Notes: a model not told the origin generated them from the letters alone. DNA of 64,000 nucleotides from Amaurobius ferox (GCA_951213105.1 OX578153.1:58348020-58412019); one strand, 5' to 3'. Counted from the stretch's first letter, positions 23,342-35,184 are shown. Numbers and translations: made by a program.

Positions 23342-25115
23342 GCTTCTGATTTCTCTCTCATCTCAAGGCCGTGTTCTAAATTAACCATTTTCTTTCTGTG
23401 GAGAAATTAACTCCTATATTCAAAATTTTGCGATACGTAAGGTCTGAATTGAGATATATGGCTTTGATCCTTGTAATTGTTTCCCCCATGTTAATTATTT
23501 ATTTACTTTGATTTCACAACATTTTTAGGGAGATAAAAGGAAATCTTTTGGTTTACTTAGGAACTCTATAATGATTTCCTTGAGATCCTTGAGATGTTGC
23601 AAGTGACCATACCAACAGATACTATGGATTTAAAGGTTATCCTCCTTTGTGATCATAAGAATTCCAAAATTTTTGAATGTCTGTATTTTTGAGGTAGACA
23701 GGAATCCAACAGAAAGTTCAACAAATTCCCCATAATTCTACAAATTCAAGGGTAATGTTGAGAAGGAAGCAGACAAACTTCATCCTGAATTTCGTATATT
23801 TCAGTTAGATAAGCTGCCAGAAAATATTTAAAAGCAAACAAGACTAAATTGTCCATGGATATTAGTAGGCAATGGTTCAGAGATTGACTGCAGATGGTTC
23901 ACAGAAATACAAAATCCGTCCTTTCTGATGTTTCCTAATCTTATCTAACAATACTGCATAGCAATCCTGAATGGGAAAAAATGTTCAGGGTGGTAGAAAA
24001 TATAAGCAAGAACACAATTATAGACTCAAGCTTGAAGTGTTTTTTGTGTTTAAAAGTAACCAGAGGGGTATTTGTTATGAACAAATAAAAATAGTAAATT
24101 CACGGGGAAAATATACTTATTTGAAAAAATGTTATAATTCTGAATATGTTAAATTGTATGATTATAGTTTTGCTATTGAGATGTAATAGATTGTAAGTGT
24201 AAGTTCAACGTTTGTATTGATTTGTATAAAAAATGACATCATTAATTTTTTAAATGTGCTAAACTTTTTAAATTGTAGTAATTTTTAGAAAAATTGCACT
24301 AATTTTAAAATTGGATTGTTGGCAGCTATGAGTTTACATTAATGCTCTTGTAATGTAAATTTTGAAATATACAGTTAACGATATTGTAGACAATTTGGCG
24401 GCATATTAAAAAAGTCACCAAGTTGACAATATTTCACAAAACTAGTTGCCAAGTCTTACGCATTTGATAATACTTTCTACTGTTCATTTTTATGTAATTT
24501 TTAGCTACATGTATATAAAAAATGTCCAATATCTCGGGAACGGTTTAAACTAGCGGTCTGAAATTGGTGTCATTCGTTTAAAATAAAAATAAAAAAATAC
24601 GTATAAAATGATAATATAATTAATATTATTAAATATCGTGATTGCTTGATGATTTTCTTTATATACTTTCATTCGAAAACTCAGCCTTACGAACGTTCGT
24701 TCGCGTTTAAAATCCATAGGAGTCCAATATTCGCTGATTAAGTACTAATTTGCTCAAAATACTCTATTCGTTCGTGAGATATCGTATCCTCAGACTCCCA
24801 GACACACACACACATATACATTACTTTAAAAACGTTCGATTTAACTTCAGAATTGCTTGAAACGTGCTCTTAGGTCGAAAACTCGAATTCGAATATTCGA
24901 CCCCGTCATAATAACCCTATTCTTTGCATGTAGGGGAAAATAATAAACTAACTATTATCATCGCAACAAATTGCAAAACATAATCTTCATAAAGATCTAA
25001 TAATAAGAAAGCTCTAATGTGTGTTGATATTTTATACCAAAATCAAAATTTGTTAATCTGTATGCAGAGTCAAGTTGGGCACATTAGATTTTTTATAGTG
25101 GACTTTTACACGACA
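23342..25115. other. Duplicated non-coding stretch
   Basis: Counterpart of 7,676-9,530, including a family L fragment with a short (CA)n at about 24,802. No supported gene. Confidence 0.5.
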
Positions 25116-25412
25116 ATATAGCACAGACAACCTGGGGTCAATAGATGTCAGCCATACATTATCGCGTTGAACAAAATAATTCTCCGGCTCCTAAAGCTTG
25201 ATATTGTCTTATGAATGTGACTCCACACACCCTGTATGTCTAATTGGGAGCTAAACCAGGGCGATCATAAAAGTTGTTTCTCTGTTTCATCCCTTCTCTG
25301 CTTCTCACATAGAGTTAATATACTTTACATCTTATTCATTTTTTCTTGATTGCTTAGGTTCATATCCTCTACATTTTTCTATTTCTTCTCATTTTACTTC
25401 GTTTAGTACATG

Positions 25413-25416
<4 letters not shown>

Positions 25417-25461
<45 letters not shown>
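25417..25461. repeat. (AT)n microsatellite
   Basis: Pure TA run bordering the outer end of the palindrome that follows. Confidence 0.95.
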
Positions 25462-25467
<6 letters not shown>

Positions 25468-26161
25468 TCGAGCATATTTAGTAAATGGTATAGTTAATAA
25501 GTTTCGATTAGCCTAAAATTCTCATAATCTCTCCTTAGTATCTTATTTTAGCCGTACTTCTACATTCTCTTGAATTTATTATATTTTTATCTTTTTATTT
25601 TGCAGCTTTAACTGTAGAATATCTCATTTTATTGCTTTTACGCAGTACGGTTTTTATTACTCTCTTTGGCAGCAGCAAATCACATCTTTTCATTTCTGCA
25701 TATGGCAACATTGGTCTAGTCATATTTTGCTCGTCATGGTTGTACTAATGAAGTGTATTTTAAGGCATTTATGTTTCCTTTATTTTTCCAATCTATACGC
25801 TTGTCGTCCATATAACATAAGTTTATAGATAAATTCTATCTTGTGTTTCAGAAACAAGCATTTTTGTGTTCATTTCGAAGGGATATATGGACTTGACAAG
25901 ATTTTTTTCGAAATGAACTTATCTTGAGCCTAAAGCTCTTCCACGTGCAAGCATTTTTGCTTGATTTTCTTTCCTATTTTCATTCCTCACCTTTGAAATT
26001 TGTTGAGTGTCTTTGTCTTTATGACCTGCATTACGCATTATAATGTCCTCTTTATAGTTGAATTTCTTTTATTTCTTTGTATTTTGTAGAAAAATTTTGG
26101 GATAGTGTATTATGAGTTACTACTTACATTCTAACATTGGATTTACAATTTTATATTTTAT

Positions 26162-26254
<93 letters not shown>

Positions 26255-26955
26255 GTAAATCCAATGTTAGAATGTAAGTAGTAACACATAATACACTATT
26301 CCAAAATTTTCTACAAAATACAAAGAAATAAAAGAAATTCAAACATAAAGAGGAAATTATAAAGCGTAATGCAGGTCATAAAGACAAAGACAATCAACAA
26401 ATTTCAAAGGTGAGGAAGGTGAGGAATGAAAATAGGAATACAAAAAATCAAGCAAAAAAGCTTGCACGTGGATGAGCTTTAGGCTTAAGATAAGTTCATT
26501 TCGAAAAATTTCTTGTCAAGTCCATATATCCCTTCGAAATGAACACAAAAATTCTTGTTTCTGAAACACAAGATAGATTTTATCTATAAACTTGTGTTAT
26601 ATGGACGACAAGCATATAGATTGGAAAAATAAAAGGAACCATATATACCTTAAAATACACTTCATTAGTACAACCATGACGAGCAAAATATGGCTAGACC
26701 AATGTTGCCATATGCAGAAATGAAAAGATGTGATTTGCTGTTGCCAAAGAGAGTAATAAAAACCGTATTGCATAAGAGCAACAAAATGAGATATTCTGCA
26801 GTTAAAGCTGCAAGATAAAAAGATGAAAATATAATAAATTTAAGAGAATGTAGAAGTACGGCCAAAATAAGATACTAAGGAGAGATTAAGAGAATATTAG
26901 GCTAATCGAAACTTATTAACTATACCATTTACTAAATATGCAGGATATTTATAAA
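25462..26955. mobile_element. 1.5 kb palindromic element with an (AT)n centre
   Basis: Left arm 25,462-26,150 and right arm 26,251-26,955 are inverse copies (for example GGTATAGTTAATAAGTTTCG on the left, CGAAACTTATTAACTATACC on the right). The loop is only the 100-base TA array. Arm differences are scattered single bases and small indels, so this is not simply an exact sequencing fold-back. No coding frame, no GC-rich tRNA-like core and no terminal motif I recognise. Confidence 0.85.
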
Positions 26956-27000
26956 ATTTACTGTTAATTTTGAGGTTATTAATGTGCAAAGCATGAAATT

Positions 27001-27048
27001 TTATATATATATATATATATATATATTTACACACACATATATATATAT
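27001..27048. repeat. (AT)n microsatellite
   Basis: Two TA runs separated by TTTACACACACA, directly before a mariner-like tip. Confidence 0.9.
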
Positions 27049-27049
27049 A

Positions 27050-27868
27050 TACAGTGTGTCCCAAAAATATTGACCTTGGCTTTGATTCCTTAAATATTGA
27101 TCTTAGACAAATATAATAAATCACAAAGTTGCGTTAAAAAAGGTACAGAACTTTATGAAATCGATTAAAATTTTGAAGAGAATTAAATTTTAAGAAATAC
27201 AAAATTTAAATTTGTATACGAGCCCCGTACAAAAACATTTCCAATGAGTAAAATGTACCCCATACACTAATAAGGTGATGTACAAAATTTCAGCATTTTA
27301 TCATAAAAAGTTCCAGAGAGACAGAAAAGACAAAAATGCTGACTTAAACCACATTTCGATGCATCGACATGAGTAAGTTCTCAGAGGGGAAAAATTATGT
27401 CGGCAGATCGAGTTTCAGGAATCATACACAAATTACGAAAGAAAACAATGATTACATAAATAAATAATAATTTTGCTATTTATTGATACAAAAGTATCTA
27501 CACTGTGATATTTGCCCCATGATGCATTTCTGCGTTGCGTCATTTGCACTCTTACTGTAAATATTTACATTGTAATTTGTGATTAATCCCTCACCAATTT
27601 TGTTTAAACATATCTCTGGGACTTGTTATGATAAAATGCTGAAATTTTGTACATCACCTTATTAGTGTATGGGGCACATTTTACTCATTAGAAATGTTTT
27701 CGTACGGGGGCCGTATAAAAATTTAAATTTGTATTTCTTAAAATTTAAGTCTCTTGAAAATTTTAAGCGATTTCATAAAATTTTGTACCTTTTTTTGCGC
27801 AACTTTGTAATTTATTATATATGTTTAAGAGCAATATTTAAGGAATAGAAGCCGAGGTCACTGTTTTT

Positions 27869-27873
<5 letters not shown>
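27050..27873. mobile_element. Foldback MITE with mariner-like tips, family M (copy M1)
   Basis: Left tip ACAGTGTGTCCCAAAAATA; the right end is the approximate inverse (CAGTGTTTTTGGGA-like). Inverted arms about 250 bases long, 27,050-27,300 and 27,620-27,873 (TTCCTTAAATATTGATCTTA against GAGCAATATTTAAGGAATA). The loop is about 320 bases and contains no transposase. TA dinucleotides on both sides fit the TA target preference of Tc1/mariner transposons (family knowledge). Confidence 0.8.

Positions 27874-27876
<3 letters not shown>

Positions 27877-27910
<34 letters not shown>
27877..27910. repeat. (AT)n microsatellite
   Basis: TA run immediately right of M1. Confidence 0.95.
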
Positions 27911-27911
<1 letters not shown>

Positions 27912-28189
27912 CAAACCGAAATGGCTAAATAAGAATAGAATCGTATCCCAAAATATGAGGGTTCTATAGACAGTTGCACTTTAACTTATAATGCACTTTT
28001 ATATATTGCAGCCATGTAAGTAAACATGTATGCACTAAATATGTATTAAGAGGGTCAACTCAGTGTCTCGACTTCTGCATAATTCAAATAAAATACTACT
28101 GACACAGTCGTTCTGCATGAGTAATAAAATACCCTTAGGTTACATCATCTTCATTTTTAAACTTCTTTTGTTTGTGAAAATCTTCACCT

Positions 28190-28469
28190 TCAAGTGCAGC
28201 TGACACTTTCTGGAGTTAATACATTACCAGATGAGAGCACTCTTAAATTGGATGAAAAAGGTAGCAAGACTCTGAGGAAGACGTTCGAAGGTTCTACAGG
28301 AAGCATTGGTGTAAAAAGAGAGAACATTGTTGTCGTCAAATTTTGGAGAAGAAACATAGAAAACAAAGGAAACAAGAAAATGTTGCCTAAGGGAACTGCA
28401 GAGTGTGTTTTTACCAGCATGATTAAAATTACTTTAAAATATAAAATAAGAATAAAATTATTCTTATAA
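28190..28469 (+). pseudogene. Coding-like dispersed repeat, family Q (copy Q2)
   Basis: The best-preserved copy of family Q. From 28,194 a frame is open for 91 codons with a GTG/CTG-rich start region (QLTLSGVNTLPDEST, then RKTFEGSTGSIGVKREN). Copies at 9,590 and 32,045 share the DNA word CTTCAAGTGCAGCTGACA and the ESSKES/EGSTGS region, but their frames are broken. It could be the displaced exon of a host gene or part of a transposon ORF. No domain recognised. Confidence 0.4.
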
Positions 28470-28479
28470 TTTAGTTTAA

Positions 28480-29098
28480 AAAATGTTCGATTTTGAAGAT
28501 TCTGTTTGTTTAATGTGTACTAACAATTATTTTTATTAAAAGATCATTTCTAGATACCAAAGTTTGTATAACATTGGAACATTAGTACATGTCTATCTCA
28601 TTATGCTACTTCCTATAAACTGGTTACATCAAAGACACCTGTCTGTTTTGAAGTATAGCTTCGAATACCACCGTTTTGTCACCAAATTAGGTCACATATT
28701 TTAGTGATGACTATAGCATACTCAACACAAGTAGTTATACATATGAGGATTTGTATAATATTTACATTTTTACAACTTTACATAAAGGTTATGTTCAAAA
28801 TAATGATTACTATTTTGCTAAAGGAGGGCCAGGCCCACTATGTGGACATATGTATCATATGGACATATGTATCATATGTGGACATATGTGCTCTTGCTAC
28901 TGAAAAAACGCCTATTAAAAAGTGCATTGCTAAAATTGTGACAGAAGCGTTCATTTTCAATTACGTGATTTCCTGCAATTGCTTTTTTAACTAGAATAAT
29001 CACAGCTAGCTGTGAAACCACTGCTAGTATATTTTAACGATAGAAAATTATTGTTCTTCTGCTGCAAGTTTCTGGAATGTGCGTAAAGTTAGTTTTTA
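28480..29098. other. Non-coding stretch
   Basis: Contains a short tandem 'catatgtatcatatgtggac' repeat at 28,840-28,892 whose CATATG units are self-complementary. Nothing else seen. Confidence 0.5.
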
Positions 29099-30355
29099 AC
29101 GCTTTACAAAAAGTGTTTATGTTGAAAAGTGTTTATGACTTTGGTCATTCTGTCTGTCTGTCTGTCTGTCTGACCGTTCGCACGATAACTACCGTAAGAA
29201 TGACTTTATCAAAATTAAAGTTTAGTATGTTGTTGACACGGTCTGTGGGACATATGGGAATGTAACTGAATAATATCACTCAACTAGTTTTGGATTGAAC
29301 CCGAGTTGAAAAAATGAAATACATTGAATCCTATGGGACTTAATTTTCAAACAATTTTTAAGCAAATTTAAAATTCACAAATTCCTTCGAAAATATTAGA
29401 AATGTTCAAAGTATCCCATAAAATATATGAAAGAATATTCAGCAAAATATGTTCGGTAGCTTTTTAAATAAAAATTAAAATAATAATTACACCCATATAA
29501 TATGAAGAGATCATGTGATCCACTTCAAAATAAAATAAGGCATCCATCTTTTTCCCAGACTAAAAATCGGGATTTTTAAAGTTCTTTTAAATCTGGATTT
29601 AGTGTTGCATCCGTCCTAAAACCGCATTATTTTTGTGTACTTTCTGTGCATCTATATTCTGTGCCAACGCAATTACAATATTTTTTAGTTTAAATGATCA
29701 TCAAACTTTTTTTATTTCTACAACGAAGCCTAATTTTAACGTATGCAGAATGTAAGCAAATCAAGCTGTAATATTATTTGTATAAGAATTACTGAATTTT
29801 TTTAACGCAAAATTATTTAGCTCTAGAGTCTGGAATATAGTTGATATGAATTAAATATTCATTGATTTTACATAGAGAAGCAGACAATTTTATGACATTG
29901 CCTTTTTCGATGAAGTTTTAAACGTGGAGTTAGAAAGTACTTTTACCTCCATGGTTTTAAATTTCCAAATAAAATAAATTATTGTAGTACTGTGATAATT
30001 TATGAGAATGTAGACAAATGATTGTAAGATGAGTTGTATAAGAATTGCTGAATTTTTTCCCGCATAATTATTTAACTCTGGAGTCTATAATAAAAGTGCA
30101 TGAATGAAATATTTACTGCTTTTACATAGAGAGCCAGACGATTTATATTTGGATGACATCATTTAAATAAAGTTCATTTTCTTCTATGAAGTTTTAAGTT
30201 ATCAAGTAAAATAAATGATTGTAGTTCTGTGATAATTAAAAAAATTATACCGCTGAATGTATCGCATTTTAGCGATGCAATATATTCAGCAGATTGCATT
30301 TCAGTTAGAAAGTGTTTCGTAATCAATGTTTTATGCATGATTGATCTTTCTTGTT
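29099..30355 (+). mobile_element. 1.3 kb dispersed element, family A (copy A1)
   Basis: The 5' part has (CTGT)n at about 29,148-29,171, then CGCACGATAACTACCGTAAG. The 3' end reads GAAAGTGTTTCGTAATCAAT and ATGCATGATTGATCTTTCTT. The family has hairpins at both termini (see the finding). The 5' hairpin is decayed in this copy. Repeated 'attattgtagtactgtgataatt' modules occur inside (29,977 and 30,210). No ORF, so it must be non-autonomous. Class unknown. Confidence 0.8.
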
Positions 30356-30461
30356 TTATCTGGCAACAGATTCATAAACTATTGTTGAATTCCGAGGATT
30401 AAAAATGTAATTGAATTAGTGAAAACAAATCCGGCATTCAGATTCAAGATTTTTATTTAAT

Positions 30462-30570
30462 CTCTAGAACGAATTAGACGGCTTTATCCGGTTTCTAAAT
30501 AAGCGATCACTACTTAAATAATACATTTACAGACAACACAACTCAATTTCCAAGCGGCCTTCAAACGTCA
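30462..30570 (+). repeat. Short repeat E, copy without SINE (empty site)
   Basis: Resembles 35,150-35,193 joined to 35,427-35,490 (CTAGAACGAAT, CTAAATAA, CACTTAAATAATACA). It gives the pre-insertion state of the SINE at 35,194. Confidence 0.6.
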
Positions 30571-30653
30571 CATCCGTTTGATCCAAGCAGTCTAAATTTT
30601 CAAATCATTTCCTTTTGCTTGGATTTAAATCCCCACGCATACGTTCCTCAACC

Positions 30654-30688
30654 AAATAAAATAAAATAAATAAATAAATAAATAAAAG
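30654..30688. repeat. (AAAT)n microsatellite
   Basis: Simple AAAT tandem array. Confidence 0.9.
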
Positions 30689-30689
30689 A

Positions 30690-31990
30690 ATGGCAATGGC
30701 ATCTCTCTTTAAGATTGAAGGCGTGGCGTAAACCGCACCTTGAATTTCAATGTAATTTTAATGCGCATTACACAGAAAAATCCACTGGAGTGAAAACTCT
30801 TTGCACTTCATTAAACGTATCTACAATTTAAAGTTTTATCCGTTCGTTAGAAAAATCACAATAAAATTGTGTAGGTCTTAAAATGATTTTTTTTTGTTAG
30901 AAAGCGAACAGACAACTTTTGTCAATCTATAGAAGTGTAGTTTGTAACGAAATAAGATTTAGGTTACCTAAAAATGTAAATTTTGATGTATTAAAAATTG
31001 ATAAATAAATATGAAGGGGAGAGTTTTCATAGGGATTCAGTTCAAAGATCGTTAGAAAGAACATTCTTCGATCTTTCCGACGATGACAATATTGAAAATC
31101 TGTGATAATATATTCAATTGCTGAAGAACAGATTGGTGTGAATATCACGCAAAGTCGTGCTTCAGTATAAAATATCTAAAAACTAATTCGAATTTAAAAA
31201 AATATATATGGCCGAATATGTTGTATTCGGTGATGAGCTAACCCAGTATCGAATTTCGTGGTTATCTGAAGCATAGATTTTCTGCTATAGATGGCACAGA
31301 TAGATAGAATAACAAACATCTTCGCTTACTAAGTAAGATACAATTGTGAAGGAAAAATATTGTTTTCCTGAAAATTTTCGAACACGATAATCTGACGAAA
31401 AAGATCCCCTGAATCCATTTCAAACGTTTTTTTTTAAGAATATCCGTCTGCGTGTACATCATGGGGCACCATAGGGAGGGCAAGAATGGCACTTGCCCCC
31501 TCCCCCCCCCCTGTATACCCAGGGTCACAAATATGGACATTTAGCTAGTCGATGTTCTTCGTCTTATCCTTGAGTTACCCCACTGACGTCAGTGGTTTTC
31601 CCTCACCACCACCATTCCTGATAACAGTTTTATGGGCGCTCATAGTGCATGTTTTCAAATATAATTATGTGTAGGTTTCGACATGATAGTTCAAAAAACA
31701 ATACTCATTCCATTATAAAACATTATGTAAAAGTCTGGTACTAGATAGGATTTTTAGCAATTTTAATGATTAGAACTCGAATGATTCAAATTTTAAAATT
31801 TTCATATCATTATTTCCTATAGAATCTCTCATAATATTTAAAAGTAAAACAAAAAATGATACTGAAATTTGCAAAGTTATAGTTATTAAATATTTATAGT
31901 TGTGAAATAGTTATAGAGATTAAATATTAAATGGTATACATAAGATTTACTTAAAGTTATGCTTAGTTAAATGATTAGCGTTAAATTATT
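30690..31990. other. Non-coding stretch
   Basis: No gene or known repeat seen. A 10-C tract lies at 31,502-31,511 in a small GC-richer patch (31,450-31,620). Confidence 0.5.
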
Positions 31991-31994
31991 TTGA

Positions 31995-32330
31995 CATTTC
32001 TGTAATACCTCTTTTGCGCGTAACAAGTTCAAGGCGTGCTGCACTTTCAAGTGCAGCTGACATCTTGTGGATTCAATATATCACCGCATGAGGGGTATAC
32101 TTAGCGGAAAAGAAAAGAATGGTGTAGTAGAAAAACGCTGTAAAAGTTCTTAAAATAGCTTTAGTGCAAAAATGTGGAAATATTGTAGTTTCGGGATGAA
32201 TGGAAATAAAAGTAGAAAACAATAGAACAAAATACTTATCCCTTGAAGGGGAGATTGCGGCAGTTTTATTTAAGTGGTTAAATTATTCTGATCTACGTAA
32301 AAATAATGGAAATCATTTAATTTTATACAG
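31995..32330 (+). pseudogene. Coding-like dispersed repeat, family Q (copy Q3)
   Basis: Begins near AACAAGTTCAAGGCGTGC and shares CTTTCAAGTGCAGCTGACAT with Q1, then degenerates, with stops in the Q2 frame. The following 97-codon frame (32,200-32,493) partly overlaps the repeat and has no recognisable domain. Confidence 0.35.
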
Positions 32331-32559
32331 AATGACGTTTTTGAAATTGTTTAAAAGTTTTTATTATTTTGATTATCATTTGTTGTTTTTGAATGACTGT
32401 TTTGCTATAGAACAAAGAAGCAATTCTGCGTTTAATCAGAATATCATTATTTATAAATATCACTTAGAAGCTTTAAAAACTATCCATTTTTAAAAAAGAT
32501 ATATCAATGGATTTCATTTATTTTATGGACTTAACCCTTTTTTATGGACCCTTGCTCGT

Positions 32560-32830
32560 TAACTTTCACCAACTACCAGAGCTTGCTTCTCCAGCTCTTG
32601 ATATCCACGTGCTACGCAGCCGTAATGCGTCCGTTGAGTCTCCGCCCCATGTTCGCTGACGCTCACTAGACCCGGATATGATCGGCGGGATATCTTGAGA
32701 TTTCTCGATTGGTCGGGCTCGTTATTTTATATTTTTCCTTATCGATAATGTGTGCGATGGAGCAGAATTTGGAAAATTTCAATCCCCGTTACCCTGGCCC
32801 GATCTGGAAACTTTTATTGTAATGCAAGGA
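32560..32830. other. GC-richer, CpG-containing island without a recognised gene
   Basis: Distinctly GC-richer than the flanks, with several CpG (CGCAGCCGTAATGCGTCCG near 32,617; GATCGGCGGG near 32,678) and a GATTGG (CCAAT-type) word at about 32,708. No SINE body, splice pattern or homologous protein recognised. It could be an old exon, a promoter or a repeat not otherwise present here. Confidence 0.3.
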
Positions 32831-33560
32831 ATCAAACCTGAGCTTTATTATTAACCATGTAAATATTTTATTTGAGATTTAACTAATTGCACAGAGCTCT
32901 TGTTTTAAAATGTAAATGAATTGAATGATTTCAATTAAACAGAGAGTTAGTTACCATGCTAAAAATTTTAGCAATGGTGATCGTGAAAAATTAGTTTTCT
33001 TAAGTACTTTATTTAATTAATTAAAAGAATCAACAGTAAGATATATAATTTCTAACTGCATTAATAATTACATTTTAATCGAAATTGCTCTTAACAACAA
33101 TAGTTGCAAAACGTTCTATTTATAACAATCCTCAATAAAGCATATCACTGTCCTTGACCCTCTTTGTGACTTTTCTGCCAGCGAATTTGGAAATTGGCCT
33201 GACCTATTAAATCTTCACCCATATTGGCAATGTAAACTTTTATTAGTTAATATTTAATTAACTGAGGCCTAGATCAAAAGTCTAAGCCTATATTCACATG
33301 CATGTACGTAGTAATCCATGTGCAAAATTTAAGCCTTGCACGTTTTTGTCGTCTGTTTATAATACAGTATGAAAAATTTTATTAACATAGAAAACATTAC
33401 AAACGTTAAATGGCATTAAATAGTTTTATCAAGTTTACAATATATGGAAAGTAGAGCTACAAAGCGGAGGCTTAAAATATGACGACCCGACAATTACATT
33501 TTAGAGATGCTCTGTATCCAAAGAGAAGTATCTAAAATGATAACCGACTCATTCGAAAGA
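32831..33560. other. Non-coding stretch
   Basis: AT-rich. Nothing recognised. Confidence 0.5.
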
Positions 33561-33673
33561 ATACAGTAGATAAAAAAACGCCCCGGTAGAAACCCCGCCC
33601 AGGACAGGATGGCGAGGCCAACACCTCCAGGAGCACTACAAGACTTGCAGCCGGAATCCTCACTAACCACAGC

Positions 33674-33967
33674 AACAAAACAGCCTGCTGGGGCGCTACA
33701 GCCTAGTGATTAGTCCGCGGGAATTTCACTCGAAAGACCCGAGTTCTATTCCCGCCTCCGTCGAAACTGTCGCTGTGTTCACGCGGAATAAAAGCAAGTT
33801 AAACATGTGGATCCGTAAGTCCTTCCGAGAGGTTGGTGGCGTCCTGTGGATGCCTCTCCCACTGGGTTTTGGTCTAAATTGGATGGCACTTCCCGGCCGT
33901 CCAAACAGATGCCTTACACCTTCGGATAGGTCGGGTGGTCTGGGTCGAACAAACAAACAAAACAGCC
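33674..33967 (+). mobile_element. tRNA-derived SINE, family S (copy S5)
   Basis: Full-length plus-strand copy, 33,686-33,955 (270 bases), with a 12-base target duplication AACAAAACAGCC at 33,674-33,685 and 33,956-33,967. The head carries an A-box-like CAGCCTAGTGATTAG and a B-box-like GAGTTCTATTCCC (33,741-33,753). The body carries CCGTAAGTCCTTCCGAGAGG and CACTTCCCGGCCGTCC. The tail is (AAC)n-like. The 121-codon frame here is an accident of the SINE. Confidence 0.93.
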
Positions 33968-35184
33968 CGCGACAAGCAGCCAACCGCAAAACCAACAAAA
34001 CCCGACGCAAACCACGATACTGCTCTCTCGGAACTCATCCCCTCCTAAATAATTTATTAGAACTAAAATAGCAAAAAATGACCAACAGAGCGTATAGTAT
34101 ATAAGGCCGTCATCCTTCATTTGGGTAGTTGAAGTAAAAGTACATACACAACTCAATGCAAAACTCCATGGACAAAATTTTCCTCGGAGTATATATATTC
34201 TTTAAGCAGCATTGTAAAATAATATTGGTAGAAAAGTGTAAAATAATTAAATTTTATATCTGGGACCATCAAGATCTATGGTATACGTCAATATGCGCTT
34301 ATCGCTGGCGACAACCTCATGCTGGTGCAGTGGAGTGACTGCAAACGCTTTAACCAAACATTTTATCGTCGGTAACTTCGTCTTTGTAGTTCAATTCGGA
34401 CGGAATAAGCAACATCTAATTAATTAATTATCAATTGTAATTAACTATCAATTGTAAACACAGAACATATTTTGTTTTAACCTTCAGAAAAAGAATAATA
34501 AGTAATATAATAAAAATTTCTTTTAATGTTCTTGATGTGTAGCACATTCGCCAGTTAATGCATTTTCTAGAAATTGGTCACTCAGTTTGCTGATGATGTA
34601 ATCTGAAATTGTAAATTAAGGAAAAGCAAATGTATGTTTATTATAATTAAAATAACACCTCAACTACGTGATAAATTTTGATGACATTTATTCTCGTAAC
34701 GTGACTGGATTTGTAGACTATTCCGACAAAAATGAATAAAAGCTTCATTCAATGAAGTGCGGAATAATTAACAGTGGCAAAGACGTGATAAAATAATGCT
34801 GGGAGCTATACAACCACAGACCAAGAAATAGCGAATAAAAAGTTCCATGCCGTATATTTTAACAAGGTTAAGAATAAAATAAAATATAATAACTGATAAT
34901 AATAAAATATGATAATAATAAAATATGATAATAATAAAATAAATATAATAATAAAATATAATTGCAATGAAAGTAATATATGGATATTTTGCAATTTTGT
35001 TTATGATAGTGGAAAGACAGTTTACTTCTCTCCGTAGATCGAATTCAAATACGTTCTATTAGGAAAAGCACGGTACACTGTTAAACTGTGTTTCAACTAG
35101 TATCTAAAAATTAAGAAAGTACGACAATAAATGTACCACTTGACAAGCTTACAACTAGAACGAATCACTCGCCATTGCCTGGGT
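33968..35184. other. Non-coding stretch
   Basis: Includes a short degenerate 'ataataataaaatatg' tandem at 34,885-34,960. No gene seen. Confidence 0.5.

Larger units (their letters stand above)
13741..25315. repeat. Segmental duplication, copy 2
   Basis: Direct copy of 1-10,570. It lacks the inserts at 50-213 and 9,530-10,385 of copy 1. It carries extra DNA at 20,030-21,535 (loop and right arm of a foldback) and 22,150-22,870 (right arm of a second foldback plus a local tandem duplication). A 16-C tract at 14,863-14,878 sits where copy 1 has 13 C at 1,287-1,299. Confidence 0.95.

Noticed and set aside
32200..32493. 97-codon frame as a gene
   Set aside because: Overlaps a family Q repeat, has AT-driven composition and no recognisable motif.
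33706..34071. 121-codon frame (and its minus-strand partner at 33,726-34,010)
   Set aside because: It lies almost wholly inside SINE S5. The frame exists only because the SINE is GC-rich and lacks stops.
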